A DNA stretch of 36,587 bases from a virus. This document shows positions 16,753 to 23,830 of the stretch, one piece after another. The notes beneath the pieces were generated by a model. The model worked only from the letters and a program-made list of their open reading frames with translations, did not search any database and was not told the origin of the DNA. Numbering within the stretch: position 1 is the stretch's first letter; the number at the start of each line of letters is the position of its first letter. The position numbers and the translations under genes are program-made. The stretch is from the IMG/VR virus record IMGVR_UViG_3300049846_000609, positions 1 through 36,587 of that record; one strand, written 5' to 3'.

Positions 16753-17637
16753 ATGAACCAACTACAAGTAAACCAACCATTAGAAAGGATGCCTGCTAAT
16801 CTGGCTGAGTTCGCACAGCTAAGAATAGGGCAGAAACAAATCAAAGACCTAGACCAAACCTATGTTAAATCTAAATGCACTGAAATAATCTCAAGGGCTT
16901 TTGTCTATACCTCTCCCAACTGGATGAAGGACTTTAAAGGCACTCCCGAACAGATACAGAAACAAGCCGATGACATACTGCATTTTCAGTCAATAGAGCT
17001 TTATAACACACTTAAAGGTAAACTAGCCACCTTAACCTTATCGGAGCTTCAGAAAGCCTTTAAGATAGGACTAGACGGTGGGACGGGGCAGTTCTTTGGG
17101 ATGTGTGGCAAAACCTACCATCAGTTCGTTAATCACTTTTATAATCTTCCCGAACGGAGTAAAGCATGGTTGGCGTACCTGGAAGAGGTTGAAAAGCCCG
17201 ACCCTGTTAAACATAAGTTTCTGCCGGAAAGAGAAGAGCGGACAGGTTGTGTTAATCTGTTCAAAAGATACAAAGAAAGTGGACAGATGGAACAATTAAG
17301 TTACGCATACTATGACACCTTTTGTAAGTATTGGGGGAGGGACTATAAGAACATGGAGGACAAAGTAATTAAGACTATCTGTTGGGATAAGGAAGCCCGT
17401 ATCAACATATTTAAGAGGTCAATGTCCGAGACTGTCAACGATCTTAAAAGACAGAAGGAAAAGCTAATTAACGTCGGTGACTTGGTACAGGCTGAATTAA
17501 TAGACCTTCAGTTTAAAAGGGGTCTTGATGACCTTGCTATAATGAAACACAAACAAAAGAAATACATGATACAATGGTTCTTTGAATCGCTTATTAAGGA
17601 AGGGGTGGAGTTAAACTCTAATACTGAAAATCAATAA
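16753..17637 (+). CDS. Early protein, probably replication-related (294 aa)
   Basis: A helical, Lys/Glu-rich protein with no family I can name. The centre holds LQKAFKIGLDGGTGQFFGMCGKTYHQFVNHFY (about 98-129), then a charged coiled C-terminal half (MSETVNDLKRQKEKLINVGDLVQAELID). It follows the replication-type gene by 12 bases and is preceded by an unusual purine-rich Shine-Dalgarno-like AAAGGAGA at 16743-16750. By position it may be a helicase loader or replisome accessory protein. Confidence 0.5.
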   Translation: MNQLQVNQPLERMPANLAEFAQLRIGQKQIKDLDQTYVKSKCTEIISRAFVYTSPNWMKDFKGTPEQIQKQADDILHFQSIELYNTLKGKLATLTLSELQKAFKIGLDGGTGQFFGMCGKTYHQFVNHFYNLPERSKAWLAYLEEVEKPDPVKHKFLPEREERTGCVNLFKRYKESGQMEQLSYAYYDTFCKYWGRDYKNMEDKVIKTICWDKEARINIFKRSMSETVNDLKRQKEKLINVGDLVQAELIDLQFKRGLDDLAIMKHKQKKYMIQWFFESLIKEGVELNSNTENQ

Positions 17638-17685
17638 GTTGTAATATTTAACAAATTTAATTATAATTTGAATTAAAAGTTTATG

Positions 17686-17693
17686 TAAGTTTG
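17686..17693 (+). promoter_or_regulatory. -7 box before the pentapeptide gene
   Basis: TAAGTTTG fits TAnnTTTG and ends 19 bases before the ATG at 17713. A TTG lies at 17668-17670, giving a 15-base spacer, shorter than usual. The gap 17638-17712 is strongly AT-rich. Confidence 0.4.
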
Positions 17694-17712
17694 TGCTATA
17701 AAATTAAACAAA

Positions 17713-18474
17713 ATGAGCAAAATTAAGATTAAAATAAAAAACAGATACACAGGAGGTATATTGTTTGAGTACGAGAAAGAAAACAACACCATTAAAGAAA
17801 CCATAGAAGAGGCTGTTAGGAATAAAGCTAACTTGAGGGGTGCTGACTTGATGGGTTCTAACTTGTGGGGTTCTAACTTGAGGGATGCTTATTTGAGGGA
17901 CGCTAACTTGATGGGTGCTAACTTGAGGGACGCTAACTTGATGGGTGCTAACTTGAGGGACGCTAACTTGAGGGGTGCTGACTTGATGGGTGCTAACTTG
18001 AGGGACGCTAACTTGAGGGGTGCTAACTTGAGGGACGCTAACTTGAGGGGTGCTGACTTGATGGGTGCTAACTTGAGGGACGCTAACTTGAGGGGTGCTG
18101 ACTTGATGGGTTCTAACTTGTGGGGTGCTAAAATAGATAAAGAAAAATTCCCGCTACATCTATTTAACATTTTGCCAGAAGGAGACATAATTGGATGGAA
18201 GAAAGTTCATGGTGTATTAATTAAGCTCTTAATACCATCAGATGCAAAGAGAGTACACGCCGTAGGTCATAGGAAATGCAGGGCTGAATTTGCTAAAGTG
18301 TTATGGATAGATGGTGAATATACAGAAATAGTAAATCAAAACTATGAAAATGCGATCACTACTTATAAAGTAGGCGAGATGGTTAAGCCGGATGCTTTTA
18401 ATGATTGTTTTCTCACTGAGTGTGGACAGGGTATAAATTTCTTTATTAACAAACAAGAGGCAATAGAATACTAA
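17713..18474 (+). CDS. Pentapeptide-repeat protein with DUF5758-like C terminus
   Basis: The N-terminal 38 residues are a small charged lead. Residues about 39-140 form about 20 tandem pentapeptides of the type A(D/N)L(R/M)(G/D), which fold as a right-handed beta helix. The remainder (about 141-253: GDIIGWKKVHGVLIKLLIPSDAKR, RKCRAEFAKVLWI, CGQGINFFINKQEA) matches the DUF5758 pattern found C-terminal to pentapeptide repeats in phages. Some pentapeptide proteins mimic DNA and inhibit gyrase; that role is not shown here. The leader AATTAAACAAAATG is Bacteroidota-like. Confidence 0.9.
   Translation: MSKIKIKIKNRYTGGILFEYEKENNTIKETIEEAVRNKANLRGADLMGSNLWGSNLRDAYLRDANLMGANLRDANLMGANLRDANLRGADLMGANLRDANLRGANLRDANLRGADLMGANLRDANLRGADLMGSNLWGAKIDKEKFPLHLFNILPEGDIIGWKKVHGVLIKLLIPSDAKRVHAVGHRKCRAEFAKVLWIDGEYTEIVNQNYENAITTYKVGEMVKPDAFNDCFLTECGQGINFFINKQEAIEY
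17827..18131 (+). repeat. 15-bp tandem repeats encoding pentapeptides
   Basis: About 20 units of 15 bases, such as GACGCTAACTTGAGG and GGTGCTGACTTGATG, repeat in frame. Units are nearly identical at synonymous sites, which points to recent expansion or gene conversion. Copy number is likely to vary between isolates. Confidence 0.9.
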
Positions 18475-18475
18475 C

Positions 18476-18715
18476 ATGAAAGCATTAATAAAGATAAACC
18501 CCGAAGAGGCGAAGCATTTAGAGAACTGTCTATCTGTATGGGGGAGTAAGAGAAAATTTGCCAAAATAATAGGCAAGTCAGAATCTCACATTACTACCAT
18601 GTTCAGACCTATTAAAGTCTACAACATAATGACCCGTGAATGGGACTATGAATACAGGATGTTAGAATCTGAGCATAAGGCATTAATTAAATTTATTGAG
18701 AAAGAAGTGAAGTGA
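18476..18715 (+). CDS. Small helix-turn-helix-like protein (79 aa)
   Basis: The segment CLSVWGSKRKFAKIIGKSESHITTMFRP (about 18-45) resembles a helix-turn-helix (helix, 'gkS.shit.m', helix) of the lambda-repressor or Cro type, and the C terminus is charged. It starts one base after the pentapeptide gene stop. It may be an early regulator. Confidence 0.45.
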   Translation: MKALIKINPEEAKHLENCLSVWGSKRKFAKIIGKSESHITTMFRPIKVYNIMTREWDYEYRMLESEHKALIKFIEKEVK

Positions 18716-18735
18716 TTAATTTAAAAACAAACAAA

Positions 18736-18927
18736 ATGGAAAATCTAAATAAAGAAGAAGCTAATAACAGGTCTTTGCCTCATATTAATATTACAATTAA
18801 CGGAAAGACAATTGAGATAAAATCATCAATAGAACATGATGATGTGGTTATGTTTTGGCTAATAGAATCAATATACGCCTTGAGGAATAAACAATACAAA
18901 CAATTCTTAGACGAAAATAACAATTAA
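18736..18927 (+). CDS. Small uncharacterised early protein (63 aa)
   Basis: I chose ATG 18736 over the longer frame from GTG 18712 because it follows the typical A-rich leader AAAAACAAACAAA. The protein is MENLNKEEANNRSLPHINI..., with an alternating-strand middle and acidic end. No family is recognised. Confidence 0.5.
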   Translation: MENLNKEEANNRSLPHINITINGKTIEIKSSIEHDDVVMFWLIESIYALRNKQYKQFLDENNN

Positions 18928-19200
18928 ATGAACCACCACAACACCACACAGGAATCAGGACAGCTATTAATGAGCTTTGAGGCTGTGGCCTGTTCACAAC
19001 AGGATAAGATTCTATCTATATTCAAAAGACTTAACGTTCCTATGACTTGGAGCGATGTATCTAAGATAGTCGGGTTTCCTGAGATTTCAGTAAAACGTTC
19101 TCTAACAAATCTAAAGACCTCCGGCATATTAGAAAAGACAGACATTAAAGGAACGTCTATGTACGGCAGACCATCATATTATTATAAACTAAAACAATGA
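18928..19200 (+). CDS. Winged-helix DNA-binding protein (90 aa)
   Basis: The protein reads as a winged helix-turn-helix: KILSIFKRLNVPMTWSDVSKI (helices 1-2), PEISVKRSLTNLKTSGILEK (recognition helix and wing start) and YGRPSYYYKL at the end. The spacing is that of MarR or phage replication-control folds. It starts directly after the previous stop and overlaps the next gene by four bases. It is probably an early transcription or replication regulator. Confidence 0.6.
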   Translation: MNHHNTTQESGQLLMSFEAVACSQQDKILSIFKRLNVPMTWSDVSKIVGFPEISVKRSLTNLKTSGILEKTDIKGTSMYGRPSYYYKLKQ

Positions 19201-19466
19201 AAACAATCGAAATCACCAGGTCTATGACCTTACCAGTATCGGAGATCGTTACTACTCCGGCTTACCTTAAAGATGAATATAATAATTACCTTATTGTTAA
19301 AGATAATAATTTAGGTATGTTTATTGATGAAAAGGAACAAAAGGTTAATCTAACAAATTGTCCATTAGTATTCATTACCACTCTTAATATGGAGTTATGC
19401 GATAAAGATGAAGCTCTTAAGTCATTTAATAATATTATGGATAAATTCTATAATTTCCTGACATGA
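19197..19466 (+). CDS. Small uncharacterised early protein (89 aa)
   Basis: MKTIEITRSMTLPVSEIVTTPAYLKDEYNNYLIVKDNN opens a small beta-rich protein with an acidic helical C terminus (DKDEALKSFNNIMDKFYNFLT). It is coupled to both neighbours by four-base overlaps. No function is visible. Confidence 0.45.
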   Translation: MKTIEITRSMTLPVSEIVTTPAYLKDEYNNYLIVKDNNLGMFIDEKEQKVNLTNCPLVFITTLNMELCDKDEALKSFNNIMDKFYNFLT

Positions 19467-19774
19467 AACATAAAGACTATACACAGCACCTAACAGAGGT
19501 AAGTAAGGGTAAACAGTCCAGCTTTGGAAAGTACCTAGAAGCTAAGTTAAATGAATTGGAAGCCTGTACACTTATCAAGGCTCAGGAGGTCGGCCATTGT
19601 GAACGGCTGCTAGATTCAGGAATAAAAGGACAGGAGCAATACGAGCTAATGAAACAGTTAGAACAGGCTAAAAGAGAATTGAGGGATTTAATGACAAGCA
19701 TGGAAACCACAACCTCTGACTTTCTGATAGCAACCAAAACACACGCATCATACACTAAACCATCAATAGACTAA
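19463..19774 (+). CDS. Coiled-coil early protein (103 aa)
   Basis: The body (about 20-75) is a heptad-like coiled coil: GKYLEAKLNELEACTLIKAQEVGHCERLL and ELMKQLEQAKRELRDLMTSME. It has no membrane span or catalytic motif. It overlaps the preceding gene by four bases and shares one base (TAATG) with the next. Its function is unknown. Confidence 0.45.
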   Translation: MKHKDYTQHLTEVSKGKQSSFGKYLEAKLNELEACTLIKAQEVGHCERLLDSGIKGQEQYELMKQLEQAKRELRDLMTSMETTTSDFLIATKTHASYTKPSID

Positions 19775-19917
19775 TGAAAGACGAATTGTTAAAAGTAATA
19801 GAAGACCAACAAAAAGAGATTGAAAAGTTAGACAGAGAAGTAATAAAGTTGTATATTTGGCTTTCAATAGTTGGACTAACAGCATCACTAAGTACATTAA
19901 TTTTAATCTATAAATAA
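19774..19917 (+). CDS. Small single-span membrane protein (47 aa)
   Basis: It starts with ATG at 19774 sharing one base with the previous stop (TAATG) and ends with TAA at 19917, two bases before the next ATG. The protein is MKDELLKVIEDQQKEIEKLD with an acidic coiled start, then a membrane span (LYIWLSIVGLTASLSTLILIY, about 26-46). The exact operon fit supports translation. Confidence 0.55.
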   Translation: MKDELLKVIEDQQKEIEKLDREVIKLYIWLSIVGLTASLSTLILIYK

Positions 19918-19919
19918 AC

Positions 19920-20363
19920 ATGAAAACAAGCAAAGTAAAAGAGATCAAGAAAGTATCTGAGTACAATGGACAGAACGGTTTAACCTACTACCACAATCTA
20001 ATCATGGATAACGGAGACAAGTTAAACATCGGGAAGAAGGCAAAACTAAACACCGGAGACGAACTAACCTATGAATTAACGGGTGGTTCTGATGACCAAC
20101 AGGAGTATAAAAAAGCCAAGTCCGTTAAGCCTCAGTTTAACCAAAGTGGATATACCCATAAATACGAGCCTAAAGACACGAACGTTATAACCATGCTGTC
20201 ATGTATCAGCTCTGCCTGTAACGCTGTTAGTGGGTCTTCTAAATGCTCCGATAAGGGCTTTATCTTAGACATGGCTGAAAGCTTCTATTCCGCTGCCATG
20301 AGTAAGAGTAAGAACGAACCTGTAAATAATGAGGATAAATCTAATGATGATCTCCCCTTTTGA
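19920..20363 (+). CDS. ssb: Single-stranded DNA-binding protein-like
   Basis: This is a 147-aa protein. The N-terminal half reads like an OB fold (KEIKKVSEYNGQNGLTYYHNLIMDNGDKLNIGKKAKLNTGDELTYELTGG, about 7-56). The last residues DDLPF (143-147), after an acidic linker, are the hallmark C-terminal peptide by which SSB proteins recruit partners. It lies in the early region beside replication genes. The OB fold is shorter than in classical SSB, so it may be a divergent phage type. Confidence 0.65.
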   Translation: MKTSKVKEIKKVSEYNGQNGLTYYHNLIMDNGDKLNIGKKAKLNTGDELTYELTGGSDDQQEYKKAKSVKPQFNQSGYTHKYEPKDTNVITMLSCISSACNAVSGSSKCSDKGFILDMAESFYSAAMSKSKNEPVNNEDKSNDDLPF

Positions 20364-20364
20364 T

Positions 20365-20538
20365 ATGAAACGAGTAGAAACGGTAGAGGAATTTGAGGCT
20401 ACTTTCCCAGAACTAGACATAGATACTAAGATAAAACTAGCTGTGTTTATAGGCTTACATATGCCCTTTAAAAGCTTCGATAAGGAAAGATGGCGTAAAA
20501 TCGAAAGACTGCTAATAGATAAGAAAAGAGGTGGGTAA
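20365..20538 (+). CDS. Small protein at the left edge of the cassette array (57 aa)
   Basis: ATG 20365 follows the previous TGA by one base, so I prefer it to the longer frame from 20329, which overlaps ssb. The protein is MKRVETVEEFEATFPELDID..., ending KIERLLIDKKRGG. Its TAA stop (20536-20538) is part of the first attC-like sequence, so the native C terminus and downstream gene were probably replaced by the array junction. Confidence 0.5.
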   Translation: MKRVETVEEFEATFPELDIDTKIKLAVFIGLHMPFKSFDKERWRKIERLLIDKKRGG

Positions 20539-20565
20539 CGACTAAGGCTATACGCAGTTGCGAAC
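20534..20565 (+). repeat. attC-like left half-site
   Basis: TAACGACTAAGGCTA at 20536-20550 resembles the left arm of the sites at 21119 and 21496 (TAACGGTTGAGGCTA), continuing with a shared GCAGTTGC (20554-20561) at the same distance. The right arm is missing; sequence moves straight into a gene leader (AAATTAAACAAAATG). It marks the junction of phage DNA and array. Confidence 0.55.
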
Positions 20566-20581
20566 TTAAAAATTAAACAAA

Positions 20582-20824
20582 ATGATAAATAAAGAGGATT
20601 ACTTAAAAGCAAAAGAAACCGTAAAAAAATACGAAGAGCAATTGCGCATAGCCGATGTCGTGCGTAGTGCTTGGGTAGTATATAACATAAACGGAAATGT
20701 TATTGGTGTTGCAGATTCATACGGTAAAGCACTATCTATTTACGAAGCAAGATATGGAGATACGCCAAAATACCCAGATGAAAGCATAAATAAGTTTGAG
20801 GTTAATCGTCTGCATTACGCATAA
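20582..20824 (+). CDS. Cassette 1 protein (80 aa)
   Basis: An uncharacterised protein with an alpha-helical start (MINKEDYLKAKETVKKYEEQLRIA), then beta strands (AWVVYNINGNVIGVADS, a domain familiar from small cassette proteins). The stop codon TAA at 20822-20824 lies within the attC core GCATAACGG. The leader is A-rich. No enzyme motif. Confidence 0.55.
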   Translation: MINKEDYLKAKETVKKYEEQLRIADVVRSAWVVYNINGNVIGVADSYGKALSIYEARYGDTPKYPDESINKFEVNRLHYA

Positions 20825-20905
20825 CGGTAAGTATTGGTTTAGTAAAGCCCATCCAATACTTCAAATAAAAAAAGGGCTTTATTGAACCAATACATTGTTA
20901 AACGC
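20819..20905 (+). repeat. attC-like site 1
   Basis: Core GCATAACGG at 20819-20827 and GTTAAACGC at 20897-20905 enclose long arms: 20831-20850 pairs with 20874-20893, 18 of 20 bases. A short AT-rich loop lies between. The near-perfect palindrome with few mismatches is the expected attC form. Confidence 0.75.
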
Positions 20906-20919
20906 AAATAAAAATTATT

Positions 20920-21105
20920 ATGGGGAAAATAGAAATATCGCAAGACTTTTTTAGAAAGATATTGCTTGAAAAATTAAAAATTGTGGATGAAAAACTACGA
21001 AGAGCAGATGATGCAACTTACTCGAAAGATGAATTGCATGATGTGTGGGATGATATAAGGCAGAGTAATTTAATTTTGGAAGAGATTATAGATGCACTTG
21101 AATAA
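20920..21105 (+). CDS. Cassette 2 protein (61 aa)
   Basis: MGKIEISQDFFRKILLEKLKIV then an acidic helical half (KDELHDVWDDIRQSNLILEEIIDALE). It is probably an all-helical small protein; no family is recognised. It sits between attC-like sites 1 and 2 with a 15-base leader after the core. Confidence 0.5.
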   Translation: MGKIEISQDFFRKILLEKLKIVDEKLRRADDATYSKDELHDVWDDIRQSNLILEEIIDALE

Positions 21106-21114
21106 TTTTTATTT

Positions 21115-21209
21115 GCCTATAACGGTTGAGGCTAAAAGCAGTTGCCTATTGACAAATACTGCTTAATAACACGCTTAGTGGCAATTGCTTTTTAGCCTTT
21201 GTTATAAGC
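21115..21209 (+). repeat. attC-like site 2
   Basis: GCCTATAACGG at 21115-21125 and GTTATAAGC at 21201-21209 bracket an inverted repeat: 21126-21146 (TTGAGGCTAAAAGCAGTTGC on) with 21180-21201. The central part (ATTGACAAATACTGCTTAATA) is a variable loop. Bases 21119-21211 recur exactly at 21496-21588. Confidence 0.8.
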
Positions 21210-21227
21210 TGATAAAACTTACAAGCG

Positions 21228-21482
21228 ATGAGCAAATTTGTAGATGAATTATTAAAACAGATTTACAACGAAAAAGATACTTGGAAAAAGTATGGCAACG
21301 GAAAAGGTATTGAAAAAGGCAATATTAAGATTTACAATTTTGGAAACACTAAACTTCTTTCTGTTGTAAGTATTGATATTGAAGGGCAAGATATGCCTTT
21401 GACTTACATGGATAGATACAAGCTTGAAAAAGCAATAGGCTGGTGGTATAAGAATATAAGTTTAGAACGTGCGTTGGTGTAA
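21228..21482 (+). CDS. Cassette 3 protein (84 aa)
   Basis: An uncharacterised protein, MSKFVDELLKQIYNEKDTWKKYGNG..., with a central beta hairpin (IKIYNFGNTKLLSVVSIDIEG) and a helical C terminus. Its leader after the core ends AAGCGATG. The bases before the ATG and after the stop are complementary (GATAAAACTTAC against GTAAGTTTTAT), giving long cassette-end repeats. Confidence 0.5.
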   Translation: MSKFVDELLKQIYNEKDTWKKYGNGKGIEKGNIKIYNFGNTKLLSVVSIDIEGQDMPLTYMDRYKLEKAIGWWYKNISLERALV

Positions 21483-21491
21483 GTTTTATTT

Positions 21492-21586
21492 GCTTATAAC
21501 GGTTGAGGCTAAAAGCAGTTGCCTATTGACAAATACTGCTTAATAACACGCTTAGTGGCAATTGCTTTTTAGCCTTTGTTATAAGC
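21492..21586 (+). repeat. attC-like site 3 (exact copy of site 2)
   Basis: Bases 21496-21588 are identical to 21119-21211 over 93 positions. Core sequences are GCTTATAAC (21492-21500) and GTTATAAGC (21578-21586). Identical sites in neighbours suggest recent capture from one source array, or duplication. Confidence 0.8.
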
Positions 21587-21604
21587 TGTAAAATAAAATT
21601 AGCA

Positions 21605-21769
21605 ATGGAATACACAAGAGAAATAAAAATAGTAATTGAAAAAGACACTAACAAGTCAACAACAAAAGTTGGGTTGATATTAGGTGAGTATGATGAAAAC
21701 GAAACTGTAAAGGAATTTATTGAACGAGTAAAAGAATACATGGAAGATATGTTAATTACTAGTGGGTAG
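21605..21769 (+). CDS. Cassette 4 protein (54 aa)
   Basis: This short frame runs from ATG 21605 to TAG 21767-21769: MEYTREIKIVIEKDTNKSTT... then a helical acidic end (EFIERVKEYMEDMLITSG). The layout (strand, strand, helix) resembles small ribbon or RHH-like proteins, but no family is clear. It occupies a full cassette with complementary ends (TAAAATAAAATT on the left, AATTTTATTTTA on the right). Confidence 0.55.
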   Translation: MEYTREIKIVIEKDTNKSTTKVGLILGEYDENETVKEFIERVKEYMEDMLITSG

Positions 21770-21785
21770 GCAATTTTATTTTATT

Positions 21786-21860
21786 GCTTATAACTGCCTA
21801 ACGGATGCTCAAAGTTCGCACAATGTTTATGGCAGCTTTTGCCAAACCGCTGTTATGTGC
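21786..21860 (+). repeat. attC-like site 4
   Basis: It contains GCTTATAAC (21786-21794), an adjacent second core GCCTAACGG (21796-21804) and GTTATGTGC (21852-21860). An internal hairpin GGCA/TGCC lies near the right core. The doubled left core suggests a composite of two sites. Confidence 0.55.
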
Positions 21861-21897
21861 TGGGCGGTTTATCAGCACTGAATTTAATTTGAAAACG

Positions 21898-22128
21898 ATG
21901 ACAAAAAAAGATTTAGAAAGTATAGGGGTAATTTATGTTGGTAATGCAGCTTACCCAAAGAAGTTTTTTGTTCCACATGTAGGTGAGGTAAATTTACATG
22001 AGCCTTATAGCTTTGAGGAAATATTTAGAATGGTTTATCATAGTGGATATGAAAGAGGAATAAAATATGGCGAGGATAAAAAAATTTCTGAAATCAAACG
22101 GGTTCTTCAAATCGAAGACGGTCGGTAG
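21898..22128 (+). CDS. Cassette 5 protein (76 aa)
   Basis: ATG 21898 lies inside the cassette (after GTTATGTGC) and gives MTKKDLESIGVIYVGNAAYPKKFFVPHVGEVNLHEPYSFEEIFRMV..., a small mixed alpha/beta protein of unknown family. The longer frame from 21805 would read the attC site and is not used. The cassette ends GCACATAACG, complementary to its left core. Confidence 0.5.
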   Translation: MTKKDLESIGVIYVGNAAYPKKFFVPHVGEVNLHEPYSFEEIFRMVYHSGYERGIKYGEDKKISEIKRVLQIEDGR

Positions 22129-22132
22129 CCTT

Positions 22133-22175
22133 GCACATAACGTGCCGATTATTTGCGTTCGGTGGGGCGTTACAC
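22133..22175 (+). repeat. attC-like site 5 (degenerate)
   Basis: GCACATAACG (22133-22142) is followed by GCCGA/TCGG arms and GGGGCGTTACAC (22164-22175). The right core GTTACAC is off consensus, and an alternative core lies near 22183. Boundaries are uncertain; this is the weakest site of array A. Confidence 0.45.
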
Positions 22176-22211
22176 CACCAAAGTTGATTTGAAACACTAA
22201 AATATAATTAT

Positions 22212-22454
22212 ATGCTAAACGATGATTTGAAAAACAACACCCCCACTGACGCAAATAATGTGTTAGCGGATAGTGATTTTTGGGTGGAATGTAACGTATG
22301 TAAAACTCAATTGAAAAACTGGACAGGTTCAACGCCTTGTTGCGGTTCAATTGCTTGGATGGTTGAGGATGGTAAACCAACGAAAAAACTATCTCTATTT
22401 GCTTCGGTTGGCGGTGAACCGATTAAACCTACTATTGTCGATGTGGGTGGGTAA
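22212..22454 (+). CDS. Cassette 6 zinc-ribbon-like protein (80 aa)
   Basis: FWVECNVCKTQLKNWTGSTPCCGSIAWMVEDG (about 23-54) holds a CxxC and a CC pair, suggestive of a small zinc ribbon. The C terminus (LFASVGGEPIKPTIVDVGG) is less structured. The stop lies eight bases before the next attC core. Function unknown. Confidence 0.55.
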   Translation: MLNDDLKNNTPTDANNVLADSDFWVECNVCKTQLKNWTGSTPCCGSIAWMVEDGKPTKKLSLFASVGGEPIKPTIVDVGG

Positions 22455-22462
22455 AATCATTT

Positions 22463-22558
22463 CCGATAACGTTTTCGGGCTTGGCGAAGGTGGGCAAGTA
22501 GGATGCTCAAATTTAGCAGAATGTTTCTGCCCACTTTTGCCAAACCCGTGTTAGCAGC
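22463..22558 (+). repeat. attC-like site 6
   Basis: CCGATAACG (22463-22471) and GTTAGCAGC (22550-22558) enclose arms 22476-22496 (CGGGCTTGGCGAAGGTGGGC on) and 22528-22548, 18 of 21 bases paired. One of the clearest sites. Confidence 0.8.
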
Positions 22559-22637
22559 AGTAGGGAATGTTTAGCACAAAAGTTCAATCAGGGAACGAAA
22601 GAAAATTTTAATAAAAACCGAAGGGAAGGCAAAAAAT

Positions 22638-23333
22638 ATGTTTAGTTATTACGGAAGCAAATCAAAAATAGTGGACTATTACCCACCGCCAAAGCATAAA
22701 AGGATAATTGAACCTTTTGCTGGAAGTGCAAGGTATAGTTTGAAATACTGGCAGAACGATGTTTTGCTCGTAGATAAATACCACATAATTGTAAGGACTT
22801 GGAAATGGTTACAACAATGTAGCGAAAACGATATTAGAAAACTGCCAATATTGAAACTTGGCGAAACGCTTGATAACTTTGATTTAAGTGAAGATGAAAA
22901 GATATTTTTAGGATTTATAGTGCAACAAGGAACGACTGGATTAAGAAAAACTGTAGGTAGCTATGCAGTAGATGGAATAGTTACACAATTGAACAATGTT
23001 GCAACACAACTGCACAAAATCAAACATTGGGAAATAAGGGAAGCAAGTTATGAATATTTGGAAAACGAAGAAGCAACTTGGTTTATAGACCCACCTTATC
23101 AATTTGGTGGACACGAATACAAGTGTAGTAATAAACATATTAACTTTACAAAACTTGCTGAATGGTGTAAAGATAGAAATGGACAAGTAATAGTATGTGA
23201 AAACACTAAAGCTGATTGGTTGCCATTTAAGCCAATGGTAGATATGCAAGGTGCAATGTTTAAAACAACGGAGGCAATATGGTCAAACCACAAAACTAAT
23301 TATGATGCAATACAACAAACATTACAGTTTTGA
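22638..23333 (+). CDS. Cassette 7: D12-class adenine-N6 DNA methyltransferase
   Basis: The 231-aa protein begins MFSYYGSKSKIVDYYPPPKH. The AdoMet-binding motif I (IIEPFAGSARYSL) lies at about 23-35 and the catalytic DPPY at 151-154 (WFIDPPYQF). The motif order, I before IV, and the opening YYGSKSK are those of the Dam/D12 class. It modifies adenine in a short recognition sequence, likely shielding DNA from restriction. It is a complete cassette; its ends (GTTAGCAGCAGTAGGG and CCCTATTGCTGCTAAC) pair. It lacks phage-like leader sequence. Confidence 0.85.
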   Translation: MFSYYGSKSKIVDYYPPPKHKRIIEPFAGSARYSLKYWQNDVLLVDKYHIIVRTWKWLQQCSENDIRKLPILKLGETLDNFDLSEDEKIFLGFIVQQGTTGLRKTVGSYAVDGIVTQLNNVATQLHKIKHWEIREASYEYLENEEATWFIDPPYQFGGHEYKCSNKHINFTKLAEWCKDRNGQVIVCENTKADWLPFKPMVDMQGAMFKTTEAIWSNHKTNYDAIQQTLQF

Positions 23334-23411
23334 AAAAACTGATGTGCGTGGGCGGTTTTTATTAAAATTTTCCTGCACAAATGTCAAATTGGAAACGGTC
23401 AGCCCTATTGC

Positions 23412-23536
23412 TGCTAACGGTATCGAGCTATGCGCTGTTTAATAGATAAAATAAAATTAGAACTAATAATGTTTATAATGAGATTAAACATTTTAGATGA
23501 CGATGACGAAAATAGCGCATAGGTTGTGTTAGGTAT
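23412..23536 (+). repeat. attC-like site 7 with a long loop
   Basis: TGCTAACGG (23412-23420) and GTTAGGTAT (23528-23536) enclose stems CTATGCGCT (23428-23436) and AGCGCATAG (23514-23522). The 77-base loop between them contains a 17-codon frame (23469-23522, MFIMRLNILDDDDENSA). Confidence 0.7.
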
Positions 23537-23557
23537 CAGTATTTTTAAACAGAAGCG

Positions 23558-23809
23558 ATGGCAATAGATAAAACAACAAAAGGATATACAAAAAATTTAA
23601 ACATGGGAAAAAATTATTTTCACGAAAAATGGGATATGTATATTGGCAGAAAAGTGCGAATACATAGAAATGGAAGGTATGAAGATTTAAAAGAAGGAGC
23701 TACGGGTATATGGCAATATAAAGATGTTGAGGCTGGAATGGTTTCAATACTGATAGATGGTGAAGAACGAAATAGAATTTTTCACATTTTTGAGTATAGT
23801 TTCATTTAG
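23558..23809 (+). CDS. Cassette 8 protein (83 aa)
   Basis: MAIDKTTKGYTKNLNMGKNYFHEKWDMYIGRKVRIH then GATGIWQYKDVEAGMVSILIDG. The middle reads like a small beta-barrel (SH3/KOW-like) domain with 'G..v.i......G.tG.w' spacing. It ends array A. Its leader ends AAGCGATG and its two ends pair over about 20 bases (GTTAGGTA... with ...TACCTAAC). Confidence 0.5.
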   Translation: MAIDKTTKGYTKNLNMGKNYFHEKWDMYIGRKVRIHRNGRYEDLKEGATGIWQYKDVEAGMVSILIDGEERNRIFHIFEYSFI

Positions 23810-23830
23810 GTGGGAAGGGTTTAAAAATAT

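Noticed and set aside
17889-18188. Minus-strand ORF (99 aa) opposite the pentapeptide gene
   Set aside because: It is a mirror of the 15-bp repeats; periodic DNA keeps the opposite frame open.
21805-21897. Longer start for cassette 5 gene
   Set aside because: It would translate the attC-like site; the ATG at 21898 has a cassette-type leader.
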